64,000 nt of DNA from Nissolia schottii (taxonomy: Eukaryota > Streptophyta > Magnoliopsida > Fabales > Fabaceae), in contig QANU01042739.1 in assembly GCA_003254905.1 (NCBI GenBank), forward strand, positions 66,120 to 130,119, given 5' to 3'. The translations under genes were made by a program, and so were the position numbers. A model generated the notes under the pieces. The model ran no database searches and was not told where the DNA came from. It saw nothing but the letters and a program-made list of their open reading frames with translations. Positions 1-11,800 of this stretch are shown here, in pieces. How positions within the stretch are numbered: position 1 is the first letter of the stretch; every line of letters starts with the position of its first letter.

Positions 1-2606
1 CTCTAGTGTGAATTGCTTGTGAAAATTAGGAAGAACTAGAGTAGGAGCCGTAGTGGGAGCCTTCTTGAGTTGTTCAAATGCATTAGTAGCCTTGGTATCC
101 TAATGGAAGGCCTCTTTCTTCAGTAAGCCGGTCAATGGGGCCGCAATAGCCTCATAGCCTTTAATAAATCTTCTATAGTAACCAGAAAGGCCCAAGAATC
201 CCCTTAAATGCTTTAAACTTTTTCGCTGAGGCCAATAAATTATTGCATGAACTTTGGATGCAATCATGGATACTCCATTAGAAGAAATGGTATGGCCCAA
301 GTAGTCAATCTCTTTCTTACCAAACTCACATTTTGAAAGTTTGGCAAATAGTTTCTCTTGCAATAAGAGTTCCAAAACCGTTTGAACATGCTGCAGATGA
401 TCTTCCTAAGAGGGGCTGTAGATTAGGATGTCATCAAAGAAAAATAACACAAACTTCCTCAAAAATTTCTGAAACACCCCATTCATCAATTTTTGAAAAG
501 TGGCCGGTGTATTAGAGAGACCAAATGGCATGACTAATCACTCATAGTGACCGTTGTGAGTTCTGAATGTTGTCTTAGGAGTGTCCTCTGGTTGAAGTCT
601 CATCTGGTGATAACCTGCTCTGAGATCCAATTTAGAGAAGAAACAAGATCCATGTAATTCATCAAGGAGTTCATCCACGGTTGGGATTGGGAAACTATCC
701 TTGATATTTATGGCATTAAGTGCCCTATAATCAGTGCAAAAGTGCCATGTGTCATCCTTCTTTTTTACCAAAAGCATAGGAGATGAAAATGGGCTAGTGC
801 TAGGCTTGATAATACCTTCTTGTAGCATTTCTTGGACCATGTGTTCAATTTGTTGTTTTTGGCTATTGGGATATCTATAAGGTCTAACCTTAACAGGGTT
901 AGTGCCTTGTTGGAGGGTAATGGCATGGTCTTGGTGTCTTTGTGGTGGGAGGCCATGAGGCATGGCAAATACTAACTTGTACTGCTGGAATAGGGATTGT
1001 AGATCAGGTGGAATGTCCTTAGGCACTTGTAGGTCATTTTCAGCTGCTGAATCTGGAACCTGAAGTTGTCGAGTGAATAAATCTGCTATAGCTTGGGATG
1101 TGATGTAGTCTTCTCAATTGGTGTAATTGAGTTTGACGTGGTTTTTCTTGGCTCTCACCAATAATTTGCACCCTTTTGCCATTTAAGACAAATTGAAGCA
1201 TGGGATTCTCATAATTCACTAGGTGGTCTCCTAGTTGGGATAACCATGAGGTACCAAGAATAAGCTCTGCACCCGAAACAGGTAGCAAGTATTCAGACAT
1301 GTGCAATGTCTGCCCTTGCACTTGGAGCTCCAAGTTCTGAATAAAGCCCTCTGATTCCAAAAAAATGGCCATTACCAACCTTAACTCTGCACCTCGGCGT
1401 GGTATGTATCTTTGCCTTGAGGAATTTAGCCAATCTAGGCTGGAGGAAGTTGTCCGAACTGCCACTATCCACCAAGACCTGAACCTGTTGGCCTTGAATA
1501 GCACCCACAAATCGTATGTCCTTCACGCCTCTATCACCATTCAGAGCATTGAGGGACAATTTTTGGATCGAAGGGTCTGCAGGTTCATGTTCAGTGCCTT
1601 CCACACTCGTGCTGTCAATGCAAGATAAGGAATACTCAGGTTGATCCTCGTCCACCTGCATGATCATGAGATTTCTATTGGGACATTTGTTGTTGAAAGA
1701 ATATTTTTCATCGCAAGTGAAACACAATCCATTTTCCCTTCTAAACTGAATTTTCGCGGGCCCTAATTTCTTAATTAGGGGTTTCCTTGGTTTCCATCTG
1801 TCTTGATGAGGTTCGGGTGTGGGTAATAAAGGGGGTAAGTTATTGTCCTGAAGCTGTCTAGGTTGAGAGGTTAAGTGGGGCCTCCATGAATGGTTTCTGT
1901 GATGGCTGTTAGATGGCTTAAGTGCTAGATTATATCTTTCCTCATATTGCCGAGCTAAGGCCACAACCCGCAACACTGATTCTGGGCATTGTGCTATAAC
2001 ATCCCTGCGAATTTCATCTCTGAGGCCACTCACAAAACAATCGAGAATAGCATCAGGGCTAATGCCATAAACACGGTTGGCTAATGACATGAAGGCAGTA
2101 TAGTAGTCATTAACTGTGGATTTCTGTACTAACTTTAAGAGGTTACCTCGTGTGCCGTCAAAGGGTGAGGGCCCGAACTCAATTTCCATTGATCTTGACA
2201 ATTCTTGCCATGAGTGGAATGGGTATGTTCTCTGCATCGTCTAAAACCATGGGATGGCTTCTTTTTCCACGTGTACTGAAGCAATGGTAACCCGATCCTC
2301 ATCCGCGGTTTGATAATATTCAAAGAATTGAGGGGCCTTGAATATCCAATCCAATACGTTTGAGCCATCAAATTTAGGAAAGTCAAGTTTGACGGAGTGA
2401 AGAGCGAACGGTTGTCTTTGTTGCTGGTTCAGATTGTGGTAGCCTGAGTTTTGGGCACCATGGTTGTCTGAAGAAGCTGAGTTGTTGAGGTACGTTTGAA
2501 GGGTAGTTTCCAACATCATTATCTATGCCTCCTACTGCTCCCTGGCCTTGGCAGCCTCCTCAAGCAACTCCATGATCCGTCTGATGTCATTATTCTCCGT
2601 TGCCAT
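1..2606 (-). pseudogene. gag-pro-RT polyprotein remnant of gypsy copy 1
   Basis: Gag appears to start at the ATG at 2606 (MATEN...) and is soon interrupted by in-frame stops near 2525. The typical gag block with FDG...W and SFV-like segments follows at about 2500-1750, then a degenerate zinc knuckle (CFTCDEKYSFNNKCPN) near 1720-1670. The retropepsin active-site region LVDSGSSDNF lies near 1465. Reverse transcriptase follows at about 1026-380, with [10 protein letters not shown] and the FFDDILIY catalytic box near 435. The frame shifts between gag, protease and RT and the isolated stops mark it as decayed. Confidence 0.8.
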
Positions 2607-3782
2607 AGTGTCAGCGAGAGCACCAATTGTAACGGTAAACAAGGGTAGGTAAGTAAATTCGACTAGCAAGAATTATGGCAAGTGCAGTCAGAGAGGAGTT
2701 TAACTACAATTCTTAAGAGAAATTAACAAAGCTGGGAAAAGAAGGAGAAACAGAGCCTCGTCAGTGAGGACATGACTCGGTTATATGCTAGCACAGGGGC
2801 CTCACAGGTCCCGATCACCACCGCTGTCGGCCTCCATGGTAAGCTCACCTGACGGGGAAAAAGGACCGACAACTTGGGCTGCGCTCCACTGGTCTCGCGG
2901 CGGCACTCTACTCACCTGCAAGAGAAAGGATGAGACAGAGACCCAAGGAAGAAGAATGAGCAGAGAGCTTTTCAGAAGAGAGAAGATGACTCGCAATACT
3001 CATTGCCTTTTCTTGCTGAAATCATTTCAGCTTAATACTTGGTTGGCGATTCCGTTTGCTCTTGCAAACGTCCACCAATTCTTGTAAGCTTTCCACGTGC
3101 CCTGGCCTTGTAACCGACTTTCCTATTTGATTGCTGTGCACATTTTCTTCTGTTATCTGTATTTCCTTTCTTCCCACCTTGCCCTCCTTCGTTACATAAT
3201 CCTAGTAACTTAGTAAAAAAAATGTGCCTAATGGGTTTTATTTATAGAGAAACTTGCCATGATCCTCCGCGTCATGGAACTTGAAGTTGAATTTTGTTGC
3301 TTTGAGCTTTGACGGTTACGTAACTGCTTTCTGGAGCCTTTATGTCACCAATCTTGAATTTGAATTTTGGGTGCCAAATGATGTTTCCTAACGAGAAACC
3401 GTCAAAATGCAGTGCTTTATTTGTCCACGTGTCTTCAATCCAACGAGCGACTTGTTGTATTGTCAACCCTCAGATATTTTGGTAATTGTCATGGCCTTCA
3501 AATCCTTAATCCATGTCAACTCCACGTGTCAAGCCCCATACCCTTAGATGACAATGTAATTGTTATTCATCTTCACGTCGGCATGTCATGCATTACGTCG
3601 TCATTCGTCATGATTGAATCGTCATGATCAATCTATCATGTATTTGGTCAAATACGAAGTTTTTTTTTCTAAGTTCTTCTTAATATTAAGGTCATGTGAC
3701 CTTTATATTCCATTAGTCACTCACTATTAGACTAGGGGTCCTTGGCATTGTCATGACCCATACTGTCGAGCTCAATTTGTCA
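1..3782 (-). mobile_element. Ty3/gypsy LTR retrotransposon, copy 1 (5' part, cut by the window edge)
   Basis: Read on the minus strand, the order is a probable 5' LTR (about 3782 to 2627), a short leader, gag, an aspartic protease and a reverse transcriptase; RNase H begins at the left edge. The LTR end is inferred from a TG dinucleotide near 3782 and a CA before the leader; only one LTR is seen, so both limits are soft. The polyprotein is broken by stops and frame changes, so this copy is not autonomous. The part from about 1 to 2870 repeats at 4592-7480 with small differences. The element lies just beyond the 3' end of a truncated RING-CH gene copy (3863-4459). Confidence 0.8.
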
Positions 3783-3862
3783 TGAAGAAAAATAAATTGT
3801 TAGTATAACAGTTATTGATTCGCACAACTAAGTTTAAGTCACCGCTAAGATGAATGTAACAG

Positions 3863-4459
3863 AAGCACACCAGTATTAAGTTTCTAGCATTCTGTGTTCC
3901 TAATCAGACTGCCAATTCTAATATAATTTTAGGGTTGATGGGTGGTAGAGAGTGGAGCCAGCAGTAAATATGCTAAGGGATAAGTTGTATTTCGACCTAA
4001 ATTTCATTCTTTTTATGATAAATGTATGCCCCCAATATGTTGCAATTTGACACGAGCATCAGCATATTGCTCTGATACAAAATAAAGCAAATAACAACCT
4101 ATATGACTATGAATGTCTTAAAATCGCGTCCAGCGGTGTCTCATTTGCTCCATCGTCTCCATCAGACATTTATGCGTCATCATCATCATCATCATCTGAA
4201 TCCTGAAATGGAGAGAACAAATCATTCATTTAGTCGTGATTGCATCTCAAACTTTCTTTTTTTTCTTCTTCTTCTTTTGTTATAATGGAGAGGCTCGAAC
4301 CCAATACCTCTAAGGAGAGAGATTAGTCAACGACAAAAGAGCAATAACTCATTGGTTTCAAAGAATGGGTCCGTCTGAACAAAAATAATTAAATAAAAAA
4401 TAAAACATTTTTTAAACCTGATTATTGTAGTGGCGCTGAATATTGCTATGAATGCCTCC
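3863..4459 (-). pseudogene. Truncated duplicate of the 3' end of the RING-CH gene
   Basis: This 597-bp block matches 8495-9091 at a constant offset of 4632, with only one difference noticed by eye (near 4000 versus 8632). It contains the last exon (4170-4202, encoding the Asp tail [10 protein letters not shown] and stop), the last intron, and part of exon 6 from 4418. At 4459 it stops abruptly inside exon 6 and continues straight into the RNase H coding region of gypsy copy 2. It has no promoter, RING domain or start codon, so it cannot encode the ligase. It may be a real duplication or the other haplotype in a mis-joined assembly. Confidence 0.85.
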
Positions 4460-7400
4460 GTAATGGCATGTAACTCCCTCACATATGCGGATTTGGCCTG
4501 CATCCTTGGACAAAGCTTTTTAGAAAAAATAAGCTATAGGGTGATTATCTTGACTCAAGACAACTCCTATGCTCGATCCTTAGGCATCTGACTCTAGTGT
4601 GAATTGCTTGTGAAAATTAGGAAGAACTAGAGTAGGAGCCGTAGTGGGAGCCTTCTTGAGTTGTTCAAATGCATTAGTAGCCTTGGTATCCTAATGGAAG
4701 GCCTCTTTCTTCAGTAAGCCAATCAATGCGGCCGCAATAGCCACAATAGCCTCATAGCCTTTAATAAATCTTCTATAGTAACCAGAAAGGCCCAAGAATC
4801 CCCTTAAATGCTTTAAACTTTTTCGCTGAGGCCAATAAATTATTGCATGAACTTTGGATGCAATCATGGATACTCCATTAGAAGAAATGGTATGGCCCAA
4901 GTAGTCAATCTCTTTCTTACCAAACTCATATTTTGAAAGTTTGGCAAATAGTTTCTCTTGCAATAAGAGTTCCAAAACCGTTTGAACATGTTGCAGATGA
5001 TCTTTCTAAGAGGGGCTGTAGATTAGGATGTCATCAAAGAAAAATAACACAAACTTCCTCAAAAATTTCTGAAACACCCCATTCATCAATTTTTGAAAAG
5101 TGGCCGGTGCATTAGAGAGACCAAATGGCATGACTAACCACTCATAGTGACTGTTGTGAGTTCTGAATGTTGTCTTAGGAGTGTCCTCTGGTTGAAGTCT
5201 CATCTGGTGATAAGCTGCTCTGAGATCCAATTTAGAGAAGAAACAAGCTCCATGTAATTCATCAAGGAGTTCATCCACAGTTGGGATTGGGAAACTATCC
5301 TTGATTTATGGCATTAAGTGCCCTATAATCAGTGCAAAAGTGCCATGTGTCATCCTTCTTTTTTACCAAAAGCATAGGAGATGAAAATGGGCTAGTGCTA
5401 GGCTTGATAATACCTTCTTGTAGCATTTCTTGGACCATGTTTTCAATTTGTTATTTTTGGCTATTGGGATATCTATAAGGTCTAACCTTAACAGGGTTAG
5501 TGCCTTGTTGGAGGGTAATGGCATGGTTTTGGTGTCTTTGTGGTGGGAGGCCATGAGGCATGGCAAATGCTAACTTGTACTGCTGGAATAGCGATTGTAG
5601 ATCAGGTGGAATGTCCTTAGGCACTTGCAGGTCATTTTCAGCTGCTGAATCTGGAACCTGAAGTTGCCGAGTGAATAAATCTGCTATAGCTTGGGATGTG
5701 ATGTAGTCTTCTCAATTGGTGTAATTGAGTTTGACGTGGTTTTGCTTGGCTCTCACCAATAATTTCCACCCTTTTGCCATTTAAGACAAATTGAAGCATG
5801 GGATTCTCATAATTCACTAGGTGGTCTCCTAGTTGGGACAACCATGAGGTACCAAGAATAAGCTCTACACCTGAAACAAGTAGCAGGTATTCAGACATAT
5901 GCAATGTCTGCCCTTGCACTTGGAGCTCCAAGTTCTGAATAAAGCCCTCTGATTCCAAAAAAATGGCCATTACCAACCTTAACTCTGCACCTCGGCGTGG
6001 TATGTATCTTTGCCTTGAGGAATTTAGCCAATCTAGGCTGGAGGAAGTTGTCCGAACTACCACTATCCACCAAGACCTGAACCTGTTGCCCTTGATTAGC
6101 ACCCACAAACCGTATGTCCTTCACTCTTCTATCACTATTCAGAGCATTGAGGGAGAATTGTTGGATCGAAGGGTCTGCAGGTTCATGTTCCGTGCCTTCC
6201 ACACTCGTGTTGTCAATGCAAGATAAGGAATACTCAGATTGATCCTCGCCCACCTGCATGATCATGAGATTTTTATTGGGACATTTGTGGTTGAAAGAAT
6301 ATTTTTCATCGCAAGTGAAACACAATCCGTTTTCCCTTCTAAACTGAATTTTCGCGGGCCCTAATTTCTTAATTAGGGGTTGCCTTGGTTTCCATCTGTC
6401 TTGATGAGGTTCGGGTGTGGGTAATAAAGGGGGTAAGTTATTGTCCTGAAGCTGTCTAGGTTGAGAGGTTAAGTGGGACCTTCATGAATGGTTTCTATGA
6501 TGGCTGTTAGATGGCTTAAGTGCTAGATTATATCTTTCCTCATATAGCCGAGCTAAGGCCACAACCCGCAACAGTGATTTTGGGCATTGTGCTATAACAT
6601 CCCTGCGGATTTCATCTCTGAGGCCACTCACAAAACAATCGAGAATAGCATCGGCGCTAATGCCATAAACACAGTTGGCTAATGACATGAAGGCAGTATA
6701 GTAGTCATTAACTGTGGATTTCTATACTAACTTTAAGAGGTTACCTCGTGTGCCGTCAAAGGGTGAGGGCCCGAACTCAATTTCCATTGATCTTGACAAT
6801 TCTTGCCATGAGTGGAATGGGTATGTCCTCTGCATCATCTAAAACCATGGGATGGCTTCTTTTTCCATGTGTACTGAAGCAATGGTAACCCAATCCTCAT
6901 CCGCGGTTTGATAATATTCAAAGAATTGAGTGGCCTTGAATATCCAATCCAATACATTTGAGCCATTGAATTTAGGAAAGTCAAGTTTGATGGAGCGAAG
7001 AGCGAACGGTTGTCTTTGTTGCTAGTTCAGATTGTGGTAGCCTGAGTTTTGGGCACCATGGTTGTCTGAAGAAGCTGAGTTGTTAGGGTACGTTTGAAGG
7101 GTAGTTTCCAACATCATTATCCGTGCCTCCTATTGCTCCCTGGCCTTGGCAGCCTCCTCAAGCTACTCCATGATCCATCTGATGTCATTATTCTCCGTTG
7201 CCATGGTAGCGAGAGCACCAATTATAACGGTAAACAAGGGTAGGTAAGTAAATTCGACGAGCAAGAATTACGGCAAGTGCAGTCAGATAGGAGTTTAACT
7301 ACAATTCTTAAGAGAAATTAACAAAGCTGGGAAAAGAAGGAGAAACAGAGCCTCGTCAGTGAGGACAGGACTCGGTTGTATGCGAGCACAGGGGCCTCAC

Positions 7401-7483
7401 AGGTCCCGATCACCACCGCTGTTGGCCTCCCCGGTAAGCTCACCTGACGGGGAAAAAGGACTGACAACTTGGGTTGCGCTCCA
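4460..7483 (-). mobile_element. Ty3/gypsy retrotransposon, copy 2, truncated at both ends
   Basis: A near-identical relative of the element at 1-3782. On the minus strand it runs from inside the LTR (cut at 7483) through leader, gag, protease and reverse transcriptase to RNase H, where it is cut at 4460 in the motif KSAYVRELHAIT. The left break joins RING-CH exon 6 sequence; the right break joins an unrelated LTR starting TGATAAGTG at 7484. Small insertions (for example near 4740) and deletions separate it from copy 1, so the two copies are not a simple recent tandem duplication. Confidence 0.82.
4467..7203 (-). pseudogene. gag-pro-RT-RNase H remnant of gypsy copy 2
   Basis: The same protein order as copy 1: gag, CFTCDEKYSFNHKCPN knuckle near 6320, protease with LVDSGSSDNF near 6065, RT with [10 protein letters not shown] and [10 protein letters not shown] near 5220-5010, and the start of RNase H (FTLESDA, KSAYVRELHAIT) at about 4600-4467. 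Frameshifts divide it into several frames, and an in-frame stop follows the RNase H DA motif. It is a dead copy. Confidence 0.78.
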
Positions 7484-8493
7484 TGATAAGTGCCCAAATT
7501 ACACAAATTTGCTTTATCAAAAAGGCACTTATCTGTTATGTTTTTAAATAATTATCTAATGAATTCCCCATATTTTGTAGGATATTTTGAAGATGGATGC
7601 AAGCATAATTGATGAGGAATAATCCCATGAAGAATGGAAGAAAAGGACAGAATTGGAAAAGAGCTTAAAAGAGAAGATTCTGGACGAGGCATCGCTCAGC
7701 GAGGAACCACACATCACTCAGCGATGGCACTCAAACCGCTGAGCGGACGTGGTAAAAAGCATAGAGAAAAAGGGATAGGAATCCGCTGTGCGCCGCAGTT
7801 AGTAAAATCGCGATAAATTGAGCTACGGATATCGGATTAAGGTGGTTCAAATTGCTACTTAAAGCTAAGAAAAAGATCTACAACTTTGTAGTTGGGGTCA
7901 TTTTAAGATTAAGGTCGCTGAGCGAATATTACCCCATCGCTGAGCGATACCACCGAACCTTCCCGAAACCGACGTTGAAGTCGGCAGCCGCCATCACCTA
8001 CCATCGCTGAGCGACCCCACCAATTCGCTGAGAGAAAATGGAAGATTTTGGCCTATAAATAGGGGGGCCGAGGCATTTTAAAGGCATCTCTCATCCACCC
8101 TCTCCCTTCACTAAAAACACCATTCTTCTTCATTTCTTTTGTACTTTTAAAGCTTAGTTAGTTTGGTTAGTTTAGGAACAAAGACGAGGCTTGTGAAGGA
8201 TCCGGAGATCGAGGAAGCTTGGCGAAGCCATGGCCATGACGGCGTGAGTACGTGTCATGGTAAGTGTCTAAACCTTGCCTCTTAGATTCTCTTGTAAGAT
8301 GGGTTCCTAACCCTCTTTTTGTTGGGATTTTGGTCATTATTGTAGTTTACTTGTATCCATGTAACTATTACATATGAATCTATCCTTTTCCTATGATTTG
8401 CTTGAATGGTTTTATGCTTAATGCTAGTCTTTGTTTAATGTCTTGATTCTTGATTTGGGATTTAATTGTATGAACGATAGTTATACTAATTAA
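7484..8493 (+). mobile_element. LTR fragment with CTGAGCG motif cluster
   Basis: Starts TGATAAGTGCCC, a plausible LTR terminus, exactly where gypsy copy 2 breaks off, and ends at the n at 8494. A TATA box (TATAAATA, 8054-8061) is followed by a CT-rich leader and a GT-rich stretch. The part 8048-8493 closely matches 28502-28941. Upstream of the TATA box are seven copies or near copies of CGCTGAGCG or CGCTCAGCG (7690-8035). No ORF of note is seen. It is probably part of a Ty3/gypsy LTR, but coding evidence is absent. Confidence 0.6.
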
Positions 8494-8494
8494 N
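8494..8494. other. Single ambiguous base (assembly join?)
   Basis: One n separates LTR sequence on the left from the RING-CH 3' flank on the right. The right side (from 8495) is a near-perfect copy of 3863-4459. A one-base n at such a boundary suggests a join between contigs rather than a simple miscall. Confidence 0.6.
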
Positions 8495-8801
8495 AAGCAC
8501 ACCAGTATTAAGTTTCTAGCATTCTGTGTTCCTAATCAGACTGCCAATTCTAATATAATTTTAGGGTTGATGGGTGGTAGAGAGTGGAGCCAGCAGTAAA
8601 TATGCTAAGGGATAAGTTGTATTTCGACCTGAATTTCATTCTTTTTATGATAAATGTATGCCCCCAATATGTTGCAATTTGACACGAGCATCAGCATATT
8701 GCTCTGATACAAAATAAAGCAAATAACAACCTATATGACTATGAATGTCTTAAAATCGCGTCCAGCGGTGTCTCATTTGCTCCATCGTCTCCATCAGACA
8801 T

Positions 8802-11800
8802 TTATGCGTCATCATCATCATCATCATCTGAATCCTGAAATGGAGAGAACAAATCATTCATTTAGTCGTGATTGCATCTCAAACTTTCTTTTTTTTCTTC
8901 TTCTTCTTTTGTTATAATGGAGAGGCTCGAACCCAATACCTCTAAGGAGAGAGATTAGTCAACGACAAAAGAGCAATAACTCATTGGTTTCAAAGAATGG
9001 GTCCGTCTGAACAAAAATAATTAAATAAAAAATAAAACATTTTTTAAACCTGATTATTGTAGTGGCGCTGAATATTGCTATGAATGCCTCCAATAGTCCT
9101 AATAATTATGTACATAGGTACAATTATTCCACTGGCCCTTAGCATAAATACCTACCAGTAGTACCGGACGTAAGATCAATGATTCAAAAAGCGAATATTT
9201 ATCTCTCTTTTTTTATATTTGGTTTAAAACTGGAAGCCAATTACTTACTGTAAGAATTGTGAATGGGTAATCTTCCATTCCATTTGTAAGCACGGCAAAA
9301 AGATGTCTTACAAGCAAAATGAGGGTAAACTGCAAAGATAAAATAAAGCATTAGCTATCTTTACACATCACAAAATGAATTGTGAACTAATTGAATTAGC
9401 TCATGTGTTTGCTTTCAAGTTCAGTAATTGCAAATACACGACAACCACAGTTCACTGGTAAAGACAGGACTCAAAACGATAACATTCTCCCTTGTTAAAT
9501 ATTTGAATTACTCGAAAATAACCCAATGACAAACTAATAATTCAGGTCATTGGCATTGTGGCAATGCAATATATAGTTCCATGTGTGGGCACCCTATTGA
9601 CCATTGACTGTGTGTAGGCAATAGTTGAAGTCAACCTAAGAGTCTTTGACTTGTTATTTTCCTTTGTAGTTTTTTTTTTATTATTATTATTATCAAGTAC
9701 CCTATTAAATAGTCAAGATTTTTTTTTTTAATTGAATGAGTAAGTTTTTAAATGCATGAAAAGCGATTAAAACCTTTTTACTTTTGATTTACTATCCACC
9801 GTAGAATCTTAGAATTTATGTTTTTATTTTTCCTTTTCAGGAATGACAAAGTGGGCAAATCAGTTATGTCACGCGGTGTTAATCGTTAGGGTGATGTATT
9901 AGCCATTTTGTCTAATTTCGACTATTTTACTCTTTTGTCCTTACTGTTCAAATTATTTATTAAATTACTCTCATTTTCAAACTATTTTTCAAACTACCAC
10001 GGTTTGGCTGACGTGGCACAGGAGGGCTGGAAATTTGGGGTCAAACATTAAGAATTCGCCAACTGTGCTGGCGAATTTGGCAGGAAATATGTTTTAATTT
10101 TTTTTAAGTTGTTTAATTAAAATGTAAGCAAATATTCATATTATGTGTTATGTTAGCACATGCTGGACTCAAATTTGCCAACACGATTGACGAATCCAAA
10201 CCCTCTCGTGCCACGTTAGCCAAACCATGGTAGATTGGGAAATAGTTTGGAAACGAGAGTAATTTGATAAATAGTTTGAACAGTAAGAGCAAAAGAGTAT
10301 AAATGTCCTCTAATTTCCTTTACTTCATGAGCCACGTGATTTCTCCTACATTAGCATTCGTGATTAAATCACATCCTTGATGAAATACAAATCCGTACCT
10401 TACGAAGAAAATTTAAGAGATTAATATTGGTAAATAAAATATATAGATAAATGCTTACAGCTAAAGCCAGTGATCGGCAGCAAGACGCGCTTCTATCAGC
10501 AGCAGACGTGCATTCGGACCCTTCAACCATTCTTGCTGCGTTTAACGGTTCATGCTCCCCCCTTGAAATTTGCAGGCTATCCCTGTTTATTAATATTCAC
10601 AGAGGCACAATTTGCCAAGGCATTCTAATTTATTAGCACGGCTCAACTTTTTCTCTTCAAAAAAGGACATAATTGTTTTTTGTGTACTCACATATTGAAA
10701 GCATTACGAAACATGTTAAGGAGCTAAAAATCACGTTAATTACTTAAAAGGGTTTCGTTAAGAAGGGTTTTAACGCACTTGTTAAAGTATCTAAAGATAG
10801 CAAATTTTTATTAGAAACGTAAATTTTCTAAGTCTTTTATGCGTTAAAATCATTAAAAATTTTAAATAATTCCACTTTAAAGACACTTACTTTAAATATT
10901 TACTTAAAAAGTGTTTTTAGGGCATTTGTTAGCTAAACTCCTACCTAAATGAAAAAGTATCCTATACTTTTTGTATTTAAAATTAGAGTTTAATTGTTAT
11001 GTATTGATAATGTAAAAATATTTATACTGTTATCCAATCAAATTATTTTATGCACGTGATCTTTCTAGTAATAGATAAGATAATCAACTATTTTTACTTA
11101 TGTACTAATATTTAATTGGATGCGAGCGTCCTTACATAGAAATTAATCTCTTAAAACTATTAAATATATTTATATTTTTTTCATTTACTTAATTTTTTTT
11201 TGTTTCTTATCTTTATGTTCTAGTGACACGCGTTAATGAAATTAAAAAGTATGCCAACTTAGCTTAGCGAAGGGATCACACATTAGAACTGTGAAATGAT
11301 GGTCAAATGACTAATTGCAGGGCATGTGAAGCTTTGATTGGATTGCAGGGAAAGTTGAGTGATTATGAGACATTGTAGCCAGCAAATTAAAATTGTGACG
11401 ATGCATTAATTCAGCCTAAGCATGTGGCGCTCTGCTAAATGTTTAGGAAAAGACAAATAAAATGGGAAATCACCTAATGGTCATTGCTGCATCAGCTATC
11501 TGAGATTTCTTTGCAGTTGCTGTATATCCAGGTTCATATTGCTGCCAAAATCAGGGAAAAACTATAAGAATAATGCCTCATCAAATATACCCCCATGCCC
11601 CCATCTCTTGCAACAATGCTATTGGAAGCGATTCTGTTCACTGAAATATAAAAATTCGATGGACCCCGTTTTCCTAAAACATCAAAATGACAGCAAAGAT
11701 TGAAGCCAAATGTACCAAGGCAAATAATGATTGCTTACGGAAATAGAATACTAACACAGGGAGCCTTCAATATTAAGCGAAAAATGTGGAAGACAAATAA

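Noticed and set aside
4103-4285. Plus-strand ORF with a run of histidines (also at 8735-8917)
   Set aside because: It is the antisense of the Asp-rich last exon of the RING-CH gene (GAT repeats read as ATC/CAT) and occurs only because of that repeat.
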